From assembly GCA_028288025.1 (NCBI GenBank), contig JAQBOM010000039.1, forward strand, positions 48,051-112,050: a stretch of 64,000 nucleotides of DNA. The letters run 5' to 3'. The notes beneath the pieces are model-generated. The model was not told the origin of the DNA and did not search any database. It saw nothing but the letters and a program-made list of their open reading frames with translations. The position numbers and the translations under genes were made by a program. The stretch comes from Mucilaginibacter sp. (GTDB lineage Bacteria; Bacteroidota; Bacteroidia; Sphingobacteriales; Sphingobacteriaceae). This document shows positions 55,468-64,000 of this stretch, piece by piece. How positions within the stretch are numbered: position 1 is the first letter of the stretch; every line of letters starts with the position of its first letter.

Positions 55468-56172
55468 TTATTTAGGAATATCCACTTGTACTATTTCCGA
55501 AAAATTGGAACTATTGAAGCTATCGTTTAAACGTACCCCAACACGTACAAAAAATGTACGGCCCGGAATAAGGTTAGGCACCGTTAATGTCCTCGATTTC
55601 TCGGCCGTGCTCATATCTATAAAGTTTTTATTGATAGTTACGCTATTTACGTCCGAAAAATCCCTTATAGAAGCGCCCGTACCTACCAGCCTGGTAGTAT
55701 TAACATAAGGCTGCGTGTCTTTAATCGTGGGCAAGCCCGCCACTATCGGCGCATCAATATCATACGTCAGGGTTAGCGTTGTGCCGCTTAAGGTCGCCTT
55801 AAAATTTTTGATAACCAGGTAAGGCGTAACGGTAAAATCATGCCTTGTACCCTTGCCAAGATTGACGGTTATAGTGTCATAAATAGGCCAAAAGGCACCT
55901 CCGGTAGGTAAAACCCTATAGCCTCCGCTAAATAGCCTGGTATCCTCAAACGTCCCATCGAATTTACTTGGGATAGTTTGCGGAGCGGTCCAGCCAATTT
56001 GTTGCATCCAAATTTGTGTACTACCCCCTGATGTAAGTAAATTACCACCAGTGGAGGATATTATGTTACCCTGGAATGAAGCGTTTGGGCCGGGATAATT
56101 ATCTATTTTTGTGCACGCAGAACTTGCGAGTAACGTTGCGCCAACCAAGATTCTACTAATTAGTTTTTTCAT
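55468..56172 (-). CDS. DUF3823-type lipoprotein (SusE-position protein)
   Basis: 234 residues with lipoprotein signal (LVGATLLASSACTKID). The sequence KIDNYPGPNASFQGNI followed by beta-rich repeats matches the DUF3823 family, which is found next to SusD in many polysaccharide utilisation loci. It has two beta-sandwich domains, about 25-125 and 125-234. The probable role is an outer-membrane glycan-binding accessory. It starts 19 bp after susD. Confidence 0.8.
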   Translation of the reverse strand: MKKLISRILVGATLLASSACTKIDNYPGPNASFQGNIISSTGGNLLTSGGSTQIWMQQIGWTAPQTIPSKFDGTFEDTRLFSGGYRVLPTGGAFWPIYDTITVNLGKGTRHDFTVTPYLVIKNFKATLSGTTLTLTYDIDAPIVAGLPTIKDTQPYVNTTRLVGTGASIRDFSDVNSVTINKNFIDMSTAEKSRTLTVPNLIPGRTFFVRVGVRLNDSFNSSNFSEIVQVDIPK

Positions 56173-56191
56173 ATCTTAAATATTTAAATTT

Positions 56192-58024
56192 TTAATAACC
56201 AGGATTATTAGGCAGTAAGTTAGGGTTCTTTCCAATTTCTCCACCCGGAATCGGTTCGTAATAAAACTGTTTCTGGAAAGTATATTCCCGGTTAAACAAT
56301 TCGGGTTCGGCCAGGAAAATGTATTTGTTTTCGTTAAATACATAGTATGGCATCAGGCCTTTAAAATGCGCACGGTCCAACACCACATCAGCAGTACGCC
56401 ATCTTTTCAGGTCCCAGTAATACTGGTTTTCAAAGGCAAGCTCCATGCGTCTTTCATTACGCACTTTAGTCAGGTCGATAGAACCATAAAGTGCAGCGCC
56501 GGCCCTGTCCCTTATCAGGTTAATGTCGGTTAACGCATCAGCAGTATTGCCTAATTCAACAGCAGCTTCGGCCCGGTTCAACAATACTTCCGCATAACGA
56601 AGGTCTATCCAGGGCTGTACGCTCGTGTTCAGGTTAACTGTTGCCTGTTGCCTGGTGTAATCAACATATTTACGCACATAAAAACCTGTCCGCGTTAATT
56701 CATCACCGCCTGTCCATGGGCCTGTAAAACCAATAACCTGTAAACCCTGGTACAAGGTCTTTGTATCGCCTGCAAGTATGTACGAACGTGCGTTAGGCTG
56801 TTTTGCGACCTCGGCGGCAGCTGTTCCGCTAAAAGATGGATAAATACCTCTTTGCATATCAAAGGTAAGCCCTCTTAAAGTTGCGCCGGGGAAATAAATA
56901 GTAGCCAGCAATCTTGGTTCAAGCCCCTGCATTAGTTGTGCCCGGTTATCAAAACGCGTAGGCGTACCATCGGGGTTGGTTATCGGCAAGGTACCCCAAA
57001 GGCTTACCAAATCCAGTGTGGGATATGAGCGCGTAAGTGCATTAGCTGTAAAGTAACGCGGCGACATGGTATCATCCCAGCTATGGGCTGTATTGTTAGC
57101 CATAGAATACTGTTTTATAAATATATTCTCGGGGCTGGGCTTCAGGAACAGATCAACATAATTCTGTACCTTATCCGCGTTTGCAGTATAAAGCTTGTAC
57201 ACACCATCGAGTAATTTTGCGGCATCATAAGCTGACTGGAAGTAGGCGGTAGCTGCTGAGGCGGGGATGCCTGCTAAACCTGATGCACGTGCCTGTCCGT
57301 CAACAAAATTTACTGAACCATATTTGGCAACACACGCAGCATATAACATTGCCCGTGATTTTAACGCCGCTGCAACATATTTGTTAGCCCTTCCGGCATC
57401 GCTGGTTGCGGGCATCATTTGGTAACCCAGATCAAGCTCGGCGCCGATAAAATCCCAAACGGCTTGTTCCTTATCGCGATGTACCCGCAATGTTGCCAAT
57501 GGTGCACCCGGATTTTGAGCAACTGTTATAATTGGTACGCCGCCATAACGTTTAGCCAAACCAAAATAATAGTAAGCCCTTAAAAAATGGGCCTCGCCCA
57601 AAAGCGCATTTACACCTGCCTGGGTTAGTCCGGCAGCATGCTTAGGCAGCTCAGCTATCATTATGTTAACATTCCTGATATCGCCGTATGGCCAGAAGCC
57701 AAAGCCCGTGCCAATATTAAAGCCACTGTAAGGGCCAACCTCTTCTCCTATAACTCCGGCTTCGTTATAAAACTCCGTCCAATCATTACCCCCGTGTAAA
57801 AAGCCTGCAGGACCACCATCATTTCCGCTGGGCCCATATTTAAAATCCTCAATGGGTAAATCCTGGTATATAGTTGCTAAAAACGATGTAATGCCCGCCT
57901 GACTGTTAAATATAACATCAGACGTGAAGATATTTGTTGGCGGAATATTTAACTTTTGGCAGGAGGTTGCCAAAGCTCCTGTAGCGACGGATATCGCAAT
58001 AATTAATTTTTTTATACTTTTCAT
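56192..58024 (-). CDS. SusD/RagB family nutrient-binding lipoprotein
   Basis: 610 residues with lipoprotein signal (ISVATGALATSCQKLN). It shows the N-terminal SusD block (FTSDVIFNSQAGITSFLATIY), the TPR helix ALLGEAHFLRAYYYFGLAKRYGGVPII and the C-terminal RagB/SusD block (DLRYAEVLLNRAEAAVELGN, then RNERRMELAFENQYYWDLKRWR). Textbook length and motifs. It partners the SusC gene 61 bp upstream and captures oligosaccharides at the surface. Confidence 0.95.
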   Translation of the reverse strand: MKSIKKLIIAISVATGALATSCQKLNIPPTNIFTSDVIFNSQAGITSFLATIYQDLPIEDFKYGPSGNDGGPAGFLHGGNDWTEFYNEAGVIGEEVGPYSGFNIGTGFGFWPYGDIRNVNIMIAELPKHAAGLTQAGVNALLGEAHFLRAYYYFGLAKRYGGVPIITVAQNPGAPLATLRVHRDKEQAVWDFIGAELDLGYQMMPATSDAGRANKYVAAALKSRAMLYAACVAKYGSVNFVDGQARASGLAGIPASAATAYFQSAYDAAKLLDGVYKLYTANADKVQNYVDLFLKPSPENIFIKQYSMANNTAHSWDDTMSPRYFTANALTRSYPTLDLVSLWGTLPITNPDGTPTRFDNRAQLMQGLEPRLLATIYFPGATLRGLTFDMQRGIYPSFSGTAAAEVAKQPNARSYILAGDTKTLYQGLQVIGFTGPWTGGDELTRTGFYVRKYVDYTRQQATVNLNTSVQPWIDLRYAEVLLNRAEAAVELGNTADALTDINLIRDRAGAALYGSIDLTKVRNERRMELAFENQYYWDLKRWRTADVVLDRAHFKGLMPYYVFNENKYIFLAEPELFNREYTFQKQFYYEPIPGGEIGKNPNLLPNNPGY

Positions 58025-58085
58025 ATGTCAATAATTATTCGTTAATAATTTGCCTTTTAAAGGCACTCATGAGATGCTCCGCGGT

Positions 58086-61000
58086 TTAAAAGGAAACGTT
58101 AGCTCCCAGATTAAAAGTTCTGTTCATTGGGTATGTGTATCCTCCTAAGGCTACACCGAAATTACCACCGTCCCTTGGACTAGGACCCTGGTGTTCAGGG
58201 TCGTAGTTCTTCAGCCCGGTGAATGTTAGCAGATTGTAGCTGCTTACATATACCCTGAATTTTTTAACGCCTATACGTTTCAAAACTAAAGGGGATATGG
58301 AATAACCAAATTCAAGTGTTTTTACACGCAGGTAACTGGCATCTTGTATTGCTTTTGAACCTTGTGCATCTGGCGAGCCCATTGCAGGGTAAAATCCCGA
58401 CACCCACTGTGTGTTAGGGTCAAAAACGTTCGCGGTAGGATCTGCCGTATGCCAACTGTCGAGGAAGCGTGTTAACGCGCTTCTGCCATACATCAGCGGC
58501 GACGCAAATTGCTCGCCGTATTGCACATAAACCCCGGCAGCACCTTGTAAAAGCAGATTCATGTCAAATCCTTTATAACTTAAGGCAAGGGTGAGACCAT
58601 AGTTATATAATGGAATATCAGAAGTTGCAATAGGCTGGCTATCCTTACCATCTATTACCCCATCATTATTCAAGTCCTTATAATAATAATCACCGGGGAT
58701 CACATTATTATTGCCTCCGCCCGTGTTCACACCATAATTATATATTTGTTTGTAACTGGTAAATTGCCCGGCATATTGAGGGCCCCACCACTGGTTCTGA
58801 TATCTGTAGGCTTGGTTTGACTGCCAGGCTTGAAACTGGTTGCCAAAATTACCTTGCAGAACTGTCATGTTTTCCAGGCGGGTTGTGCCTATGTTACCGG
58901 TAACGTTTACGCCCAGTGCGCCAAATGTGTTCCTGTAAGATAAGCTAAAATCTAAACCCTGCACCCTGTCGCTATTGTAATTGATCTGCGGCACAGCTGC
59001 ACCCACCGTGCCGGGTAGGGCTGTGGCAGGTAGGGCTGGCAAACCTTTTCTGTCGTTCCTGAAAACTTCAATAGTTCCGTCAACTTTCCCATTAAACAGA
59101 CCGAAATCAAGTGCTAAATTCTTTATGGTACTTACCGGCCATGTTAAACCCGGGTTTCCAAGTTTTGGCGATGAGCCGTTCACTGGACCGGGGCCAAAAA
59201 TATAAGAGTTTACGGGGTAGGTGTAACCTGTTACATAATTGTATGCCGCACCATTCTCATCACCAACCTGACCATAAGAACCCCTGAACTTGAGGTTGGA
59301 AAGAATGTTTTCAGAGATCAGTTTGCGAAAAAAACTTTCTTTGGTTACAACCCAGCCTATTGATGCGCCTGGGAAGAAGCCCCATTGATCGGGACCCGGC
59401 TGATACAAACTAGTACCATCACGGCGAAAGCTGAATTCAGCAAGATACTTTCCTTTAAAATCGTAGTTAAACCGTCCTATATAACTCCTGTGCGAATTAT
59501 CCTGTAAAGCACCGGCATCCTGGCCTCCATACATATTTGTATTTGCCAGGCCGCCAAATAAATAGTCTATAGGTATATTAGTGTCCCGGTAAGCATTAAA
59601 ATTATCAGCGGTGTTATGGCTTTGCTCATAGGTAACCATGGCGGTTACGTTATGATCCTGGAAAAAAGTATGCGCATAATTTAATGATACCTGGCTTAAC
59701 GTATTAAAATGCGTATAATATTGACGGGTTATACCAGAAGGTGAATTTACCGGGCTTGGTATATAAACATTATTAGCTGCATCGTAAGTATATAAATTAA
59801 ATGTGCTTTTTATTTGATTGTAGTCATAAACCCCGTAATCAATATTAAACAAAGCCTTTGCGCTAAGCCCTGGTACGCCGGGTATATCATACTGTAAGTT
59901 TAACTGGCTGGTAAAGCTTTTATTCTTAGCCACCTTTGAACCTACCTTGCTGTCGTTAGTTATGATGGCAGGATTCATGTTGTCAGGCATTACGGCAGGG
60001 TATAAAGGATTGTTATTAGCATAGATCTGGTTTATAGGGATCTGATTCCAGGTGTACTTATAAACGGTCCACTCGTCGGTGTAAGGTTGGTTTTTCTGAT
60101 CCATCCAGCCCGATGTTAATATCTGCGCTTTTAACCCTTTGGCTACGTTAACGGTAACGTTTGAGCGGAAATTATACTTGTTGTAGTTTAAATCCCCGGT
60201 TTTAAAAACGCCATCCTGACGCTGGTAGCCAAAATTGAAAAAATAGTTTATCTTATCATTTCCGCCATCAATATTTAAATTATGGTCGATTTGGTTGGCT
60301 GTTTTCCTGAAGACCATATCCGACCAATTGGCTGACTTGTTAGTGCCCTTAAGCCAGGGCAACATATCGGCATAAGAAAATACCGGAGTTACGTTGCTAA
60401 CAAAATTATTTTGGAAATCCCGTTTAGCTTTCTCATTTGTCAGCATCATATAATCTACAGCGCCTACGCCCTGGGGCATTCCCAAAAATGTTTGCACCGC
60501 ATCGTTAACTGAATAATTGATATTAACTTGTCCGTTTTTTGATCCTTTTTTGGTCGTTATCAAAATGGCGCCGCCAGCAGCCCTTACACCGTATATAGAC
60601 GCAGCAGCATCTTTCAGCACAGAGATACTTTCAATTTCATTTGGATCCATCCTGCCTAATGTTGATTGATCACCGCCAATTACACCATCAATTACAATTA
60701 CAGGAGCTGACGTATAACCTCTGATATTCAAATCATTAGCATAAGATCCCGGTTCGGCTGTTTTCTGAAGGATACGTACACCCGGTATTTTACCGGTCAG
60801 CATGTTTACAACGCTTTCGTTCTTCGTTGTAACGATCTCTTTATTTTGAAGCGTAGCTATAGAGCCGGTTACAGTTGCCCTCTTTTGTACGCCGTAACCT
60901 ACAACTACGACCTCATCAAGGCCTTTATTTGTAGCTTTTAAGGCGATTGTACCGCCCTTTATGTTTTTAACGGCAATTTCCCGGGTTTCATAACCTATGT

Positions 61001-61223
61001 ACGATACCTGTAAAATAGCATCGGGCCCGGATACTGTAAGCCGGAACTTTCCGCCAGCATCAGTAACAACACCGGTGGTTGTGCCTTTAATCTGTACACT
61101 TACCCCCGGAAGTGCTGCCCCGTCCGTTAAGTCTATCACTTTTCCGCTGATCGGTGCTTGCTGGGCTAACAAACTAAGCGGGAAAAGCAAGAAAAGCATA
61201 AGTAAGTATTTTAATTTTTTCAT
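58086..61223 (-). CDS. SusC/RagA family TonB-dependent outer-membrane transporter
   Basis: 1045 residues. Signal peptide (YLLMLFLLFPLSLLAQQ), carboxypeptidase-regulatory-like domain (ISGKVIDLTDGAALPGVSVQ, ISYIGYE-type ending), then DEVVVVGYGVQKRATVTGSI, the hallmark SusC box, and a plug with IESISVLKDAAASIYGVRAAGG. The barrel ends in GANVSF. It starts the - strand locus and carries a LacI-type operator about 285 bp upstream. A degraded copy of part of its barrel (59716-59882) lies at 51139-51302. Confidence 0.95.
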   Translation of the reverse strand: MKKLKYLLMLFLLFPLSLLAQQAPISGKVIDLTDGAALPGVSVQIKGTTTGVVTDAGGKFRLTVSGPDAILQVSYIGYETREIAVKNIKGGTIALKATNKGLDEVVVVGYGVQKRATVTGSIATLQNKEIVTTKNESVVNMLTGKIPGVRILQKTAEPGSYANDLNIRGYTSAPVIVIDGVIGGDQSTLGRMDPNEIESISVLKDAAASIYGVRAAGGAILITTKKGSKNGQVNINYSVNDAVQTFLGMPQGVGAVDYMMLTNEKAKRDFQNNFVSNVTPVFSYADMLPWLKGTNKSANWSDMVFRKTANQIDHNLNIDGGNDKINYFFNFGYQRQDGVFKTGDLNYNKYNFRSNVTVNVAKGLKAQILTSGWMDQKNQPYTDEWTVYKYTWNQIPINQIYANNNPLYPAVMPDNMNPAIITNDSKVGSKVAKNKSFTSQLNLQYDIPGVPGLSAKALFNIDYGVYDYNQIKSTFNLYTYDAANNVYIPSPVNSPSGITRQYYTHFNTLSQVSLNYAHTFFQDHNVTAMVTYEQSHNTADNFNAYRDTNIPIDYLFGGLANTNMYGGQDAGALQDNSHRSYIGRFNYDFKGKYLAEFSFRRDGTSLYQPGPDQWGFFPGASIGWVVTKESFFRKLISENILSNLKFRGSYGQVGDENGAAYNYVTGYTYPVNSYIFGPGPVNGSSPKLGNPGLTWPVSTIKNLALDFGLFNGKVDGTIEVFRNDRKGLPALPATALPGTVGAAVPQINYNSDRVQGLDFSLSYRNTFGALGVNVTGNIGTTRLENMTVLQGNFGNQFQAWQSNQAYRYQNQWWGPQYAGQFTSYKQIYNYGVNTGGGNNNVIPGDYYYKDLNNDGVIDGKDSQPIATSDIPLYNYGLTLALSYKGFDMNLLLQGAAGVYVQYGEQFASPLMYGRSALTRFLDSWHTADPTANVFDPNTQWVSGFYPAMGSPDAQGSKAIQDASYLRVKTLEFGYSISPLVLKRIGVKKFRVYVSSYNLLTFTGLKNYDPEHQGPSPRDGGNFGVALGGYTYPMNRTFNLGANVSF

Positions 61224-61506
61224 ATTGTCTTTCTTTTGATTTTTAAGTTTAAGTGGTTTGGTTTACATGTTTTTGTAACAAAATATATTGCGTTACAGCA
61301 GAGTACTTACGGCGGGTTAGGATCGTAATTGAACATGATCTTATTTGGTTGGCTAATAAATCATCTGAATGCTTAATGAGGGGCAACAGATGTTATAATT
61401 GGTTTATAATAATGACACAAAAGAATAGGCTACTATTAAAAAAAAATAAAAAATCAATTAAAATTTAACTCTAATTGGTCAAAAAGTGAATTTTTTAATT
61501 TTTTTT

Positions 61507-61518
61507 GCAATCGATTGC
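61507..61518. promoter_or_regulatory. LacI-type operator upstream of - strand susC
   Basis: Perfect GCAATCGATTGC, identical in core to the lacI/xylB operator and to the pair before regulator B. It lies about 285 bp before the susC start codon. A possible -7 element (TTCTTTTG on the - strand near 61424) is about 85 bp downstream of it. The distance means repression by simple occlusion is uncertain. Confidence 0.7.
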
Positions 61519-61769
61519 TATTTTTATCAAATAGAGGAATTAAAGCAGTTGCGTGAAATACATCGGGCGGGATGCGGAGGGCGCGGTAAGAGGCCAAATT
61601 GATTGTTAAAATCATCAATTAACTTTGAAAACTTGATTTTAACTTAATATATTTACCTATAAGCTTAGCGATTTTTGATTTATTTTGAAGGTGACCTATT
61701 CGGTGACCTAATTAGATTATAAAATATAAATTGTTGCGTTAGAGCATGCAATTATACATTGTTCGTTCC

Positions 61770-61799
61770 CTCCATAGCTCGCCGAAGCGTGCTATGGAG
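61770..61799. repeat. Inverted repeat in GC-rich patch
   Basis: CTCCATAGC (61770-61778) and GCTATGGAG (61791-61799) form a 9-bp perfect stem with a 12-base loop. It is the first part of a GC-rich patch unlike its AT-rich surroundings. A dispersed repeat or gene remnant is possible. Confidence 0.5.
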
Positions 61800-61868
61800 G
61801 ACGAAGTCCGCTGGAGCCGCGAATGAGAGCTTCGCCCGCCGTGGACGGTTTTGGCGATATGAAAATTT

Positions 61869-61895
61869 AAGGCCCGGTAAAATAATCGGGCCTTT
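61869..61895 (+). terminator. Terminator-like hairpin
   Basis: AAGGCCCG, ten-base loop, CGGGCCTT then TGTTGT. The stem is perfect over eight pairs and the U-run favours the + strand, but no + strand gene precedes it. It may belong to the remnant in the GC-rich patch. Confidence 0.6.
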
Positions 61896-61995
61896 GTTGT
61901 ATTACGTGTTTTGTTATATTAGTACCGAATGTGGTACTATATCTATATCCATGAACTTAGCAACAGCAAACATTATGTTGGCTGCACGGTAAATT

Positions 61996-62160
61996 TCAAA
62001 GAAAGATATCTCGACATAAGAAGGAATATCCTTTAACGGTCATGTCACATATCTGAACTATTCTGCCAGATTCCATCTTGACGACACCCCCATCATAGGT
62101 GAATTTGAGCTGGGTATGGATAATCAGTGATTCAATCAGGGTCTTTGCTTCCCCGCTACT
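61996..62160 (-). pseudogene. Possible remnant reading frame, unidentified
   Basis: 54 codons between stops read like protein (SLIIHTQLKFTYDGG, VKMESGRIVQICDMTVKG) but have no start codon at the 5' end; a TAA lies immediately before, at 62161-62163. It could be the tail of a broken gene. I do not recognise the family. Confidence 0.25.
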
Positions 62161-62202
62161 TTAAACGTCGCTTACTATATATGTGAAAACCTCCCGTAAG
62201 TG

Positions 62203-62652
62203 TTAAATCGTGGGCTCACGGAAAACGCCTTTCCCTGTTGTAAAATAGGAAAATAAACTAGTTTTGATCCAGTGCGTCCAACCTGGTTCACAGTCCTTGT
62301 AGCACTCAACTTCCGGTGTAAGGCCTTCATGCGTAAAATTCACCGTGGTTACACCATCATTTTCAGTAACATCAAAAATTAATTTGTTGTTGGCCCATTC
62401 CTTTTTATCCGAATACCAGGGCATGTAACAATCAGTAATTAACCAAACCACCTTTTTACCGGGAATTAATTCTGTTACCGTAAAGTTGAAGAAGGAATCT
62501 CCTCCCATCTTTACTGTAAACTTGTCATTTTGTTTTTCGGAGCTTCCGCTAAAGGTTATTCCCCACCACCCGGGTACATTGCTGATCTTTTTGATTGCCT
62601 CGCCCGCGGTAATTTTTGCAGAGATACTGCTGTTAAAATTGTTCTTTGCCAT
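62203..62652 (-). CDS. SRPBCC/AHSA1-like domain protein
   Basis: 149-residue cytoplasmic protein. It shows the START-like pattern of AHSA1 relatives: an N-terminal strand and helix with ITAGEAIKKISNVPGWW, the FTVTELIPGKKVVWLITD strands and the TTVNFTHEGLTPE strand before the long C-terminal helix, which begins near WTHWIKTSL. These proteins bind small hydrophobic ligands; no specific function can be given. It is 62 bp downstream of the AraC regulator on the same strand, so the two are probably cotranscribed. Confidence 0.85.
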   Translation of the reverse strand: MAKNNFNSSISAKITAGEAIKKISNVPGWWGITFSGSSEKQNDKFTVKMGGDSFFNFTVTELIPGKKVVWLITDCYMPWYSDKKEWANNKLIFDVTENDGVTTVNFTHEGLTPEVECYKDCEPGWTHWIKTSLFSYFTTGKGVFREPTI

Positions 62653-62714
62653 TTTATTTAATTTTTAAACAAAGGTGGGTGGAAGACCGCTATAAGTATT
62701 GTACAAATCGGAAC

Positions 62715-63545
62715 TCAGCTGGTGAAATTCTTAGTGCTAAGTTCGTTCATGCTGTTTTGAAGATCGGTTGGGGTAGATCCGGTGAACCTTTTAAATGCCC
62801 TGATGAAATGAGATTGGTCGTGGTAGTTATGATAAATTTGTTCCTTTAACCTGGTTAATTCGGCGCCGGTTGAATACGCATGGTAAAATTGCTTGAACCG
62901 GACGATCTCGGAAAGGTTTTTGGGGCCCGTACCCAGGTGTTCCATGAATTTTGTATGAAGCCAGCGCGAGCTGTAGCCGGTCTCCTTTTCAAGCTTTGCC
63001 ACGCTGATCAGGCCTTTGGAGCCGGATATTCTATTGATACAATAATCGTAGATCGGGTCAGGCGCGGTTTTCTCCAGACGTTTGATCAGAAAACTCTGCA
63101 GAAGCTGCAATTTTTGCGTTACTGCATTTGCTCCTGCGAGATGGGATTGAAGTTCTTCTGCCTGGTTGCCGATCAGGTCCCCTAGTTCCACGATTTGATT
63201 TTTAACCTCAGCGTACGATAAATGAAAAAACCGGTATGCTCCGAGCGGGTTGAATTCGATGATTATGGCGCCAGTCTCCGCATCTTCCTGTGCATCAAGC
63301 ATAACTGGGGAATCGATCATGCCTGTTAAACTTAGTTTATTTTCACCTTGAATAAAGGCCTTGTCGCCAATGCGGGCCACGATCCCGTTACGGTAGGTAA
63401 GCGTCAATTTAAAATTTGCATTTGGCACTATCAGTTTTTTTTCCACAGCGGGAAGGCGCCCGCTGCTTTCGAACACACACATTTTCGCAACGTATGGGCT
63501 TAGTAAAGGATGAGGGGTGACTGGAACGAATCGGAAATTTATCAT
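62715..63545 (-). CDS. AraC-family transcription regulator
   Basis: 276 residues. The N-terminal region (about 1-145, PHPLLSPYVAKMCVFES, IIIEFNPLGAYRFFHL) resembles the cupin-like DUF6597 sensor found in Bacteroidota AraC proteins. The C-terminal double helix-turn-helix (about 175-270) contains GLISVAKLEKETGYSSRWLH and the second-helix block YHDQSHFIRAFKRFTGSTP. The ligand is unknown. It probably regulates itself and the SRPBCC gene; no relation to the glycan genes is visible. Confidence 0.9.
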   Translation of the reverse strand: MINFRFVPVTPHPLLSPYVAKMCVFESSGRLPAVEKKLIVPNANFKLTLTYRNGIVARIGDKAFIQGENKLSLTGMIDSPVMLDAQEDAETGAIIIEFNPLGAYRFFHLSYAEVKNQIVELGDLIGNQAEELQSHLAGANAVTQKLQLLQSFLIKRLEKTAPDPIYDYCINRISGSKGLISVAKLEKETGYSSRWLHTKFMEHLGTGPKNLSEIVRFKQFYHAYSTGAELTRLKEQIYHNYHDQSHFIRAFKRFTGSTPTDLQNSMNELSTKNFTS

Positions 63546-63812
63546 TTGTCTCTCCGCGTGAAATTATTACTGATAGTTAAAGATAGCGATTTTGTTGTGA
63601 CAAGGTGTTGCCTCTAAGTATCGTCAGCGGCAAAATCAAATTACCCAGTCGCATAGATATGCAACTTGTTAGTTCATAAACCATTAGGCCCGGGAGCTAT
63701 CGCAAATATAATACTCGAAGTCCGTCAAATGGCGCGATGGAAAAAAGGTGTTCGAATAAACGCGGCGTGCGATAGTATCCTGAAGTTTCGTTAATTTATT
63801 CTCCCATCAAAT

Positions 63813-64000
63813 TTACTGATCATCCAACCCCTTTCCATTGAGAATTTGCTGCATATATTTTTCAACCCTCGCTTCCCGGGTTTTGGATTGTTTGGGTTGA
63901 GAAAAATAAAAAAGGTATCCTCTTTGCCGTCCCGGCGTCAATGCTTCAAAAGCGGTTCTCAGGGCAGGGATATGATCTAATTTACTTTGAAATTCTTCAG
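63813..64000 (-). CDS. YdeI/OmpD-associated family protein, C-terminal part
   Basis: Partial gene running off the right edge. The visible 61 residues end FEALTPGRQRGYLFYFSQP, QSKTREARVEKYM, NGKGLDDQ, then TAA. This is the characteristic C-terminus of the YdeI/OmpD-associated (bacteriocin-protection-like) family, common as a small cytoplasmic protein. Its function is poorly known. The start is outside the window. Confidence 0.85.
   Translation of the reverse strand, partial: EEFQSKLDHIPALRTAFEALTPGRQRGYLFYFSQPKQSKTREARVEKYMQQILNGKGLDDQ

Larger units (their letters stand above)
61224..62202. other. Long mostly non-coding region (979 bp)
   Basis: From 61224 it holds the long AT-rich leader of susC, including ATAATTGGTTTATAA (61394-61408), whose reverse strand gives the TATAAACCAATTA leader element, then the LacI-type operator at 61507. 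A GC-rich patch with inverted repeats occupies 61760-61895, and a short start-less reading frame lies on the - strand at 61996-62160. Nothing else is recognised. Confidence 0.6.

Noticed and set aside
61759..61992. 77-residue frame across the GC-rich patch as a gene
   Set aside because: Its frame runs through the terminator-like hairpin and has no recognisable domain; kept only as a possible repeat or remnant.

Overview
The window looks like a chromosomal segment of a Bacteroidota bacterium, most likely a Mucilaginibacter-like member of the Sphingobacteriaceae. This is inferred from two SusC/SusD pairs, many Bacteroidota-type secreted glycoside hydrolases and lipoproteins, promoters resembling TAnnTTTG, and the lack of Shine-Dalgarno sites. 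I found no tRNA, rRNA, CRISPR array or transposase.

Region A (about 1-42.1 kb, all on the + strand) is a large glycan-degradation island. Two paralogous membrane-anchored regulators (158-2710 and 30545-33085) each carry a secreted lectin/kelch-type sensor, one membrane helix and a cytoplasmic SARP-like DNA-binding plus BTAD domain. Around them lie six transcription units: GH92 (frameshifted) + GH99-like; GH3; GH2 (+ TIM-barrel isomerase); GH92 + GH99-like with a RICIN domain; GH2 + double esterase + GH95 + GH2 (+ GH99-like); and SusC + SusD + GH99-like lipoprotein + GH92, which ends at a strong terminator. Each unit is preceded by the same unusual element: three direct repeats of RTTAATnnnTT spaced exactly 11 bp apart, with the third repeat 19 bp before the -7 TTTG. 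Eleven-bp phasing is what SARP/OmpR-type winged-helix proteins bind, so the regulators and repeats probably form one regulon. The enzymes point to an alpha-mannose-containing glycan decorated with other sugars and esters; the exact substrate is inferred.

Region B (42.2-50.9 kb) holds an MG2/TonB-plug protein, then a LacI-family regulator divergent from xylB-xylA and a sodium/sugar symporter. Region C (51.4-61.2 kb, - strand) is a second polysaccharide utilisation locus: SusC, SusD, a DUF3823 lipoprotein, a lipoprotein with two near-identical binding domains, a GH43 remnant, an intact GH43 and a GH99-like lipoprotein. The palindrome GCAATCGATTGC occurs at the lacI/xylB divergent promoter, upstream of the Region C susC, and as an overlapping pair in the promoter of the second SARP-like regulator. 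This suggests the LacI protein links pentose use, Region C and, through that regulator, Region A.

Region D (61.2-64 kb) is a long non-coding stretch, then an SRPBCC protein, an AraC regulator and the end of a YdeI-like gene. Signs of decay or rearrangement include the single-base frameshift in the first GH92, a 164-bp degraded copy of an internal susC segment at 51.1 kb, and the truncated GH43.
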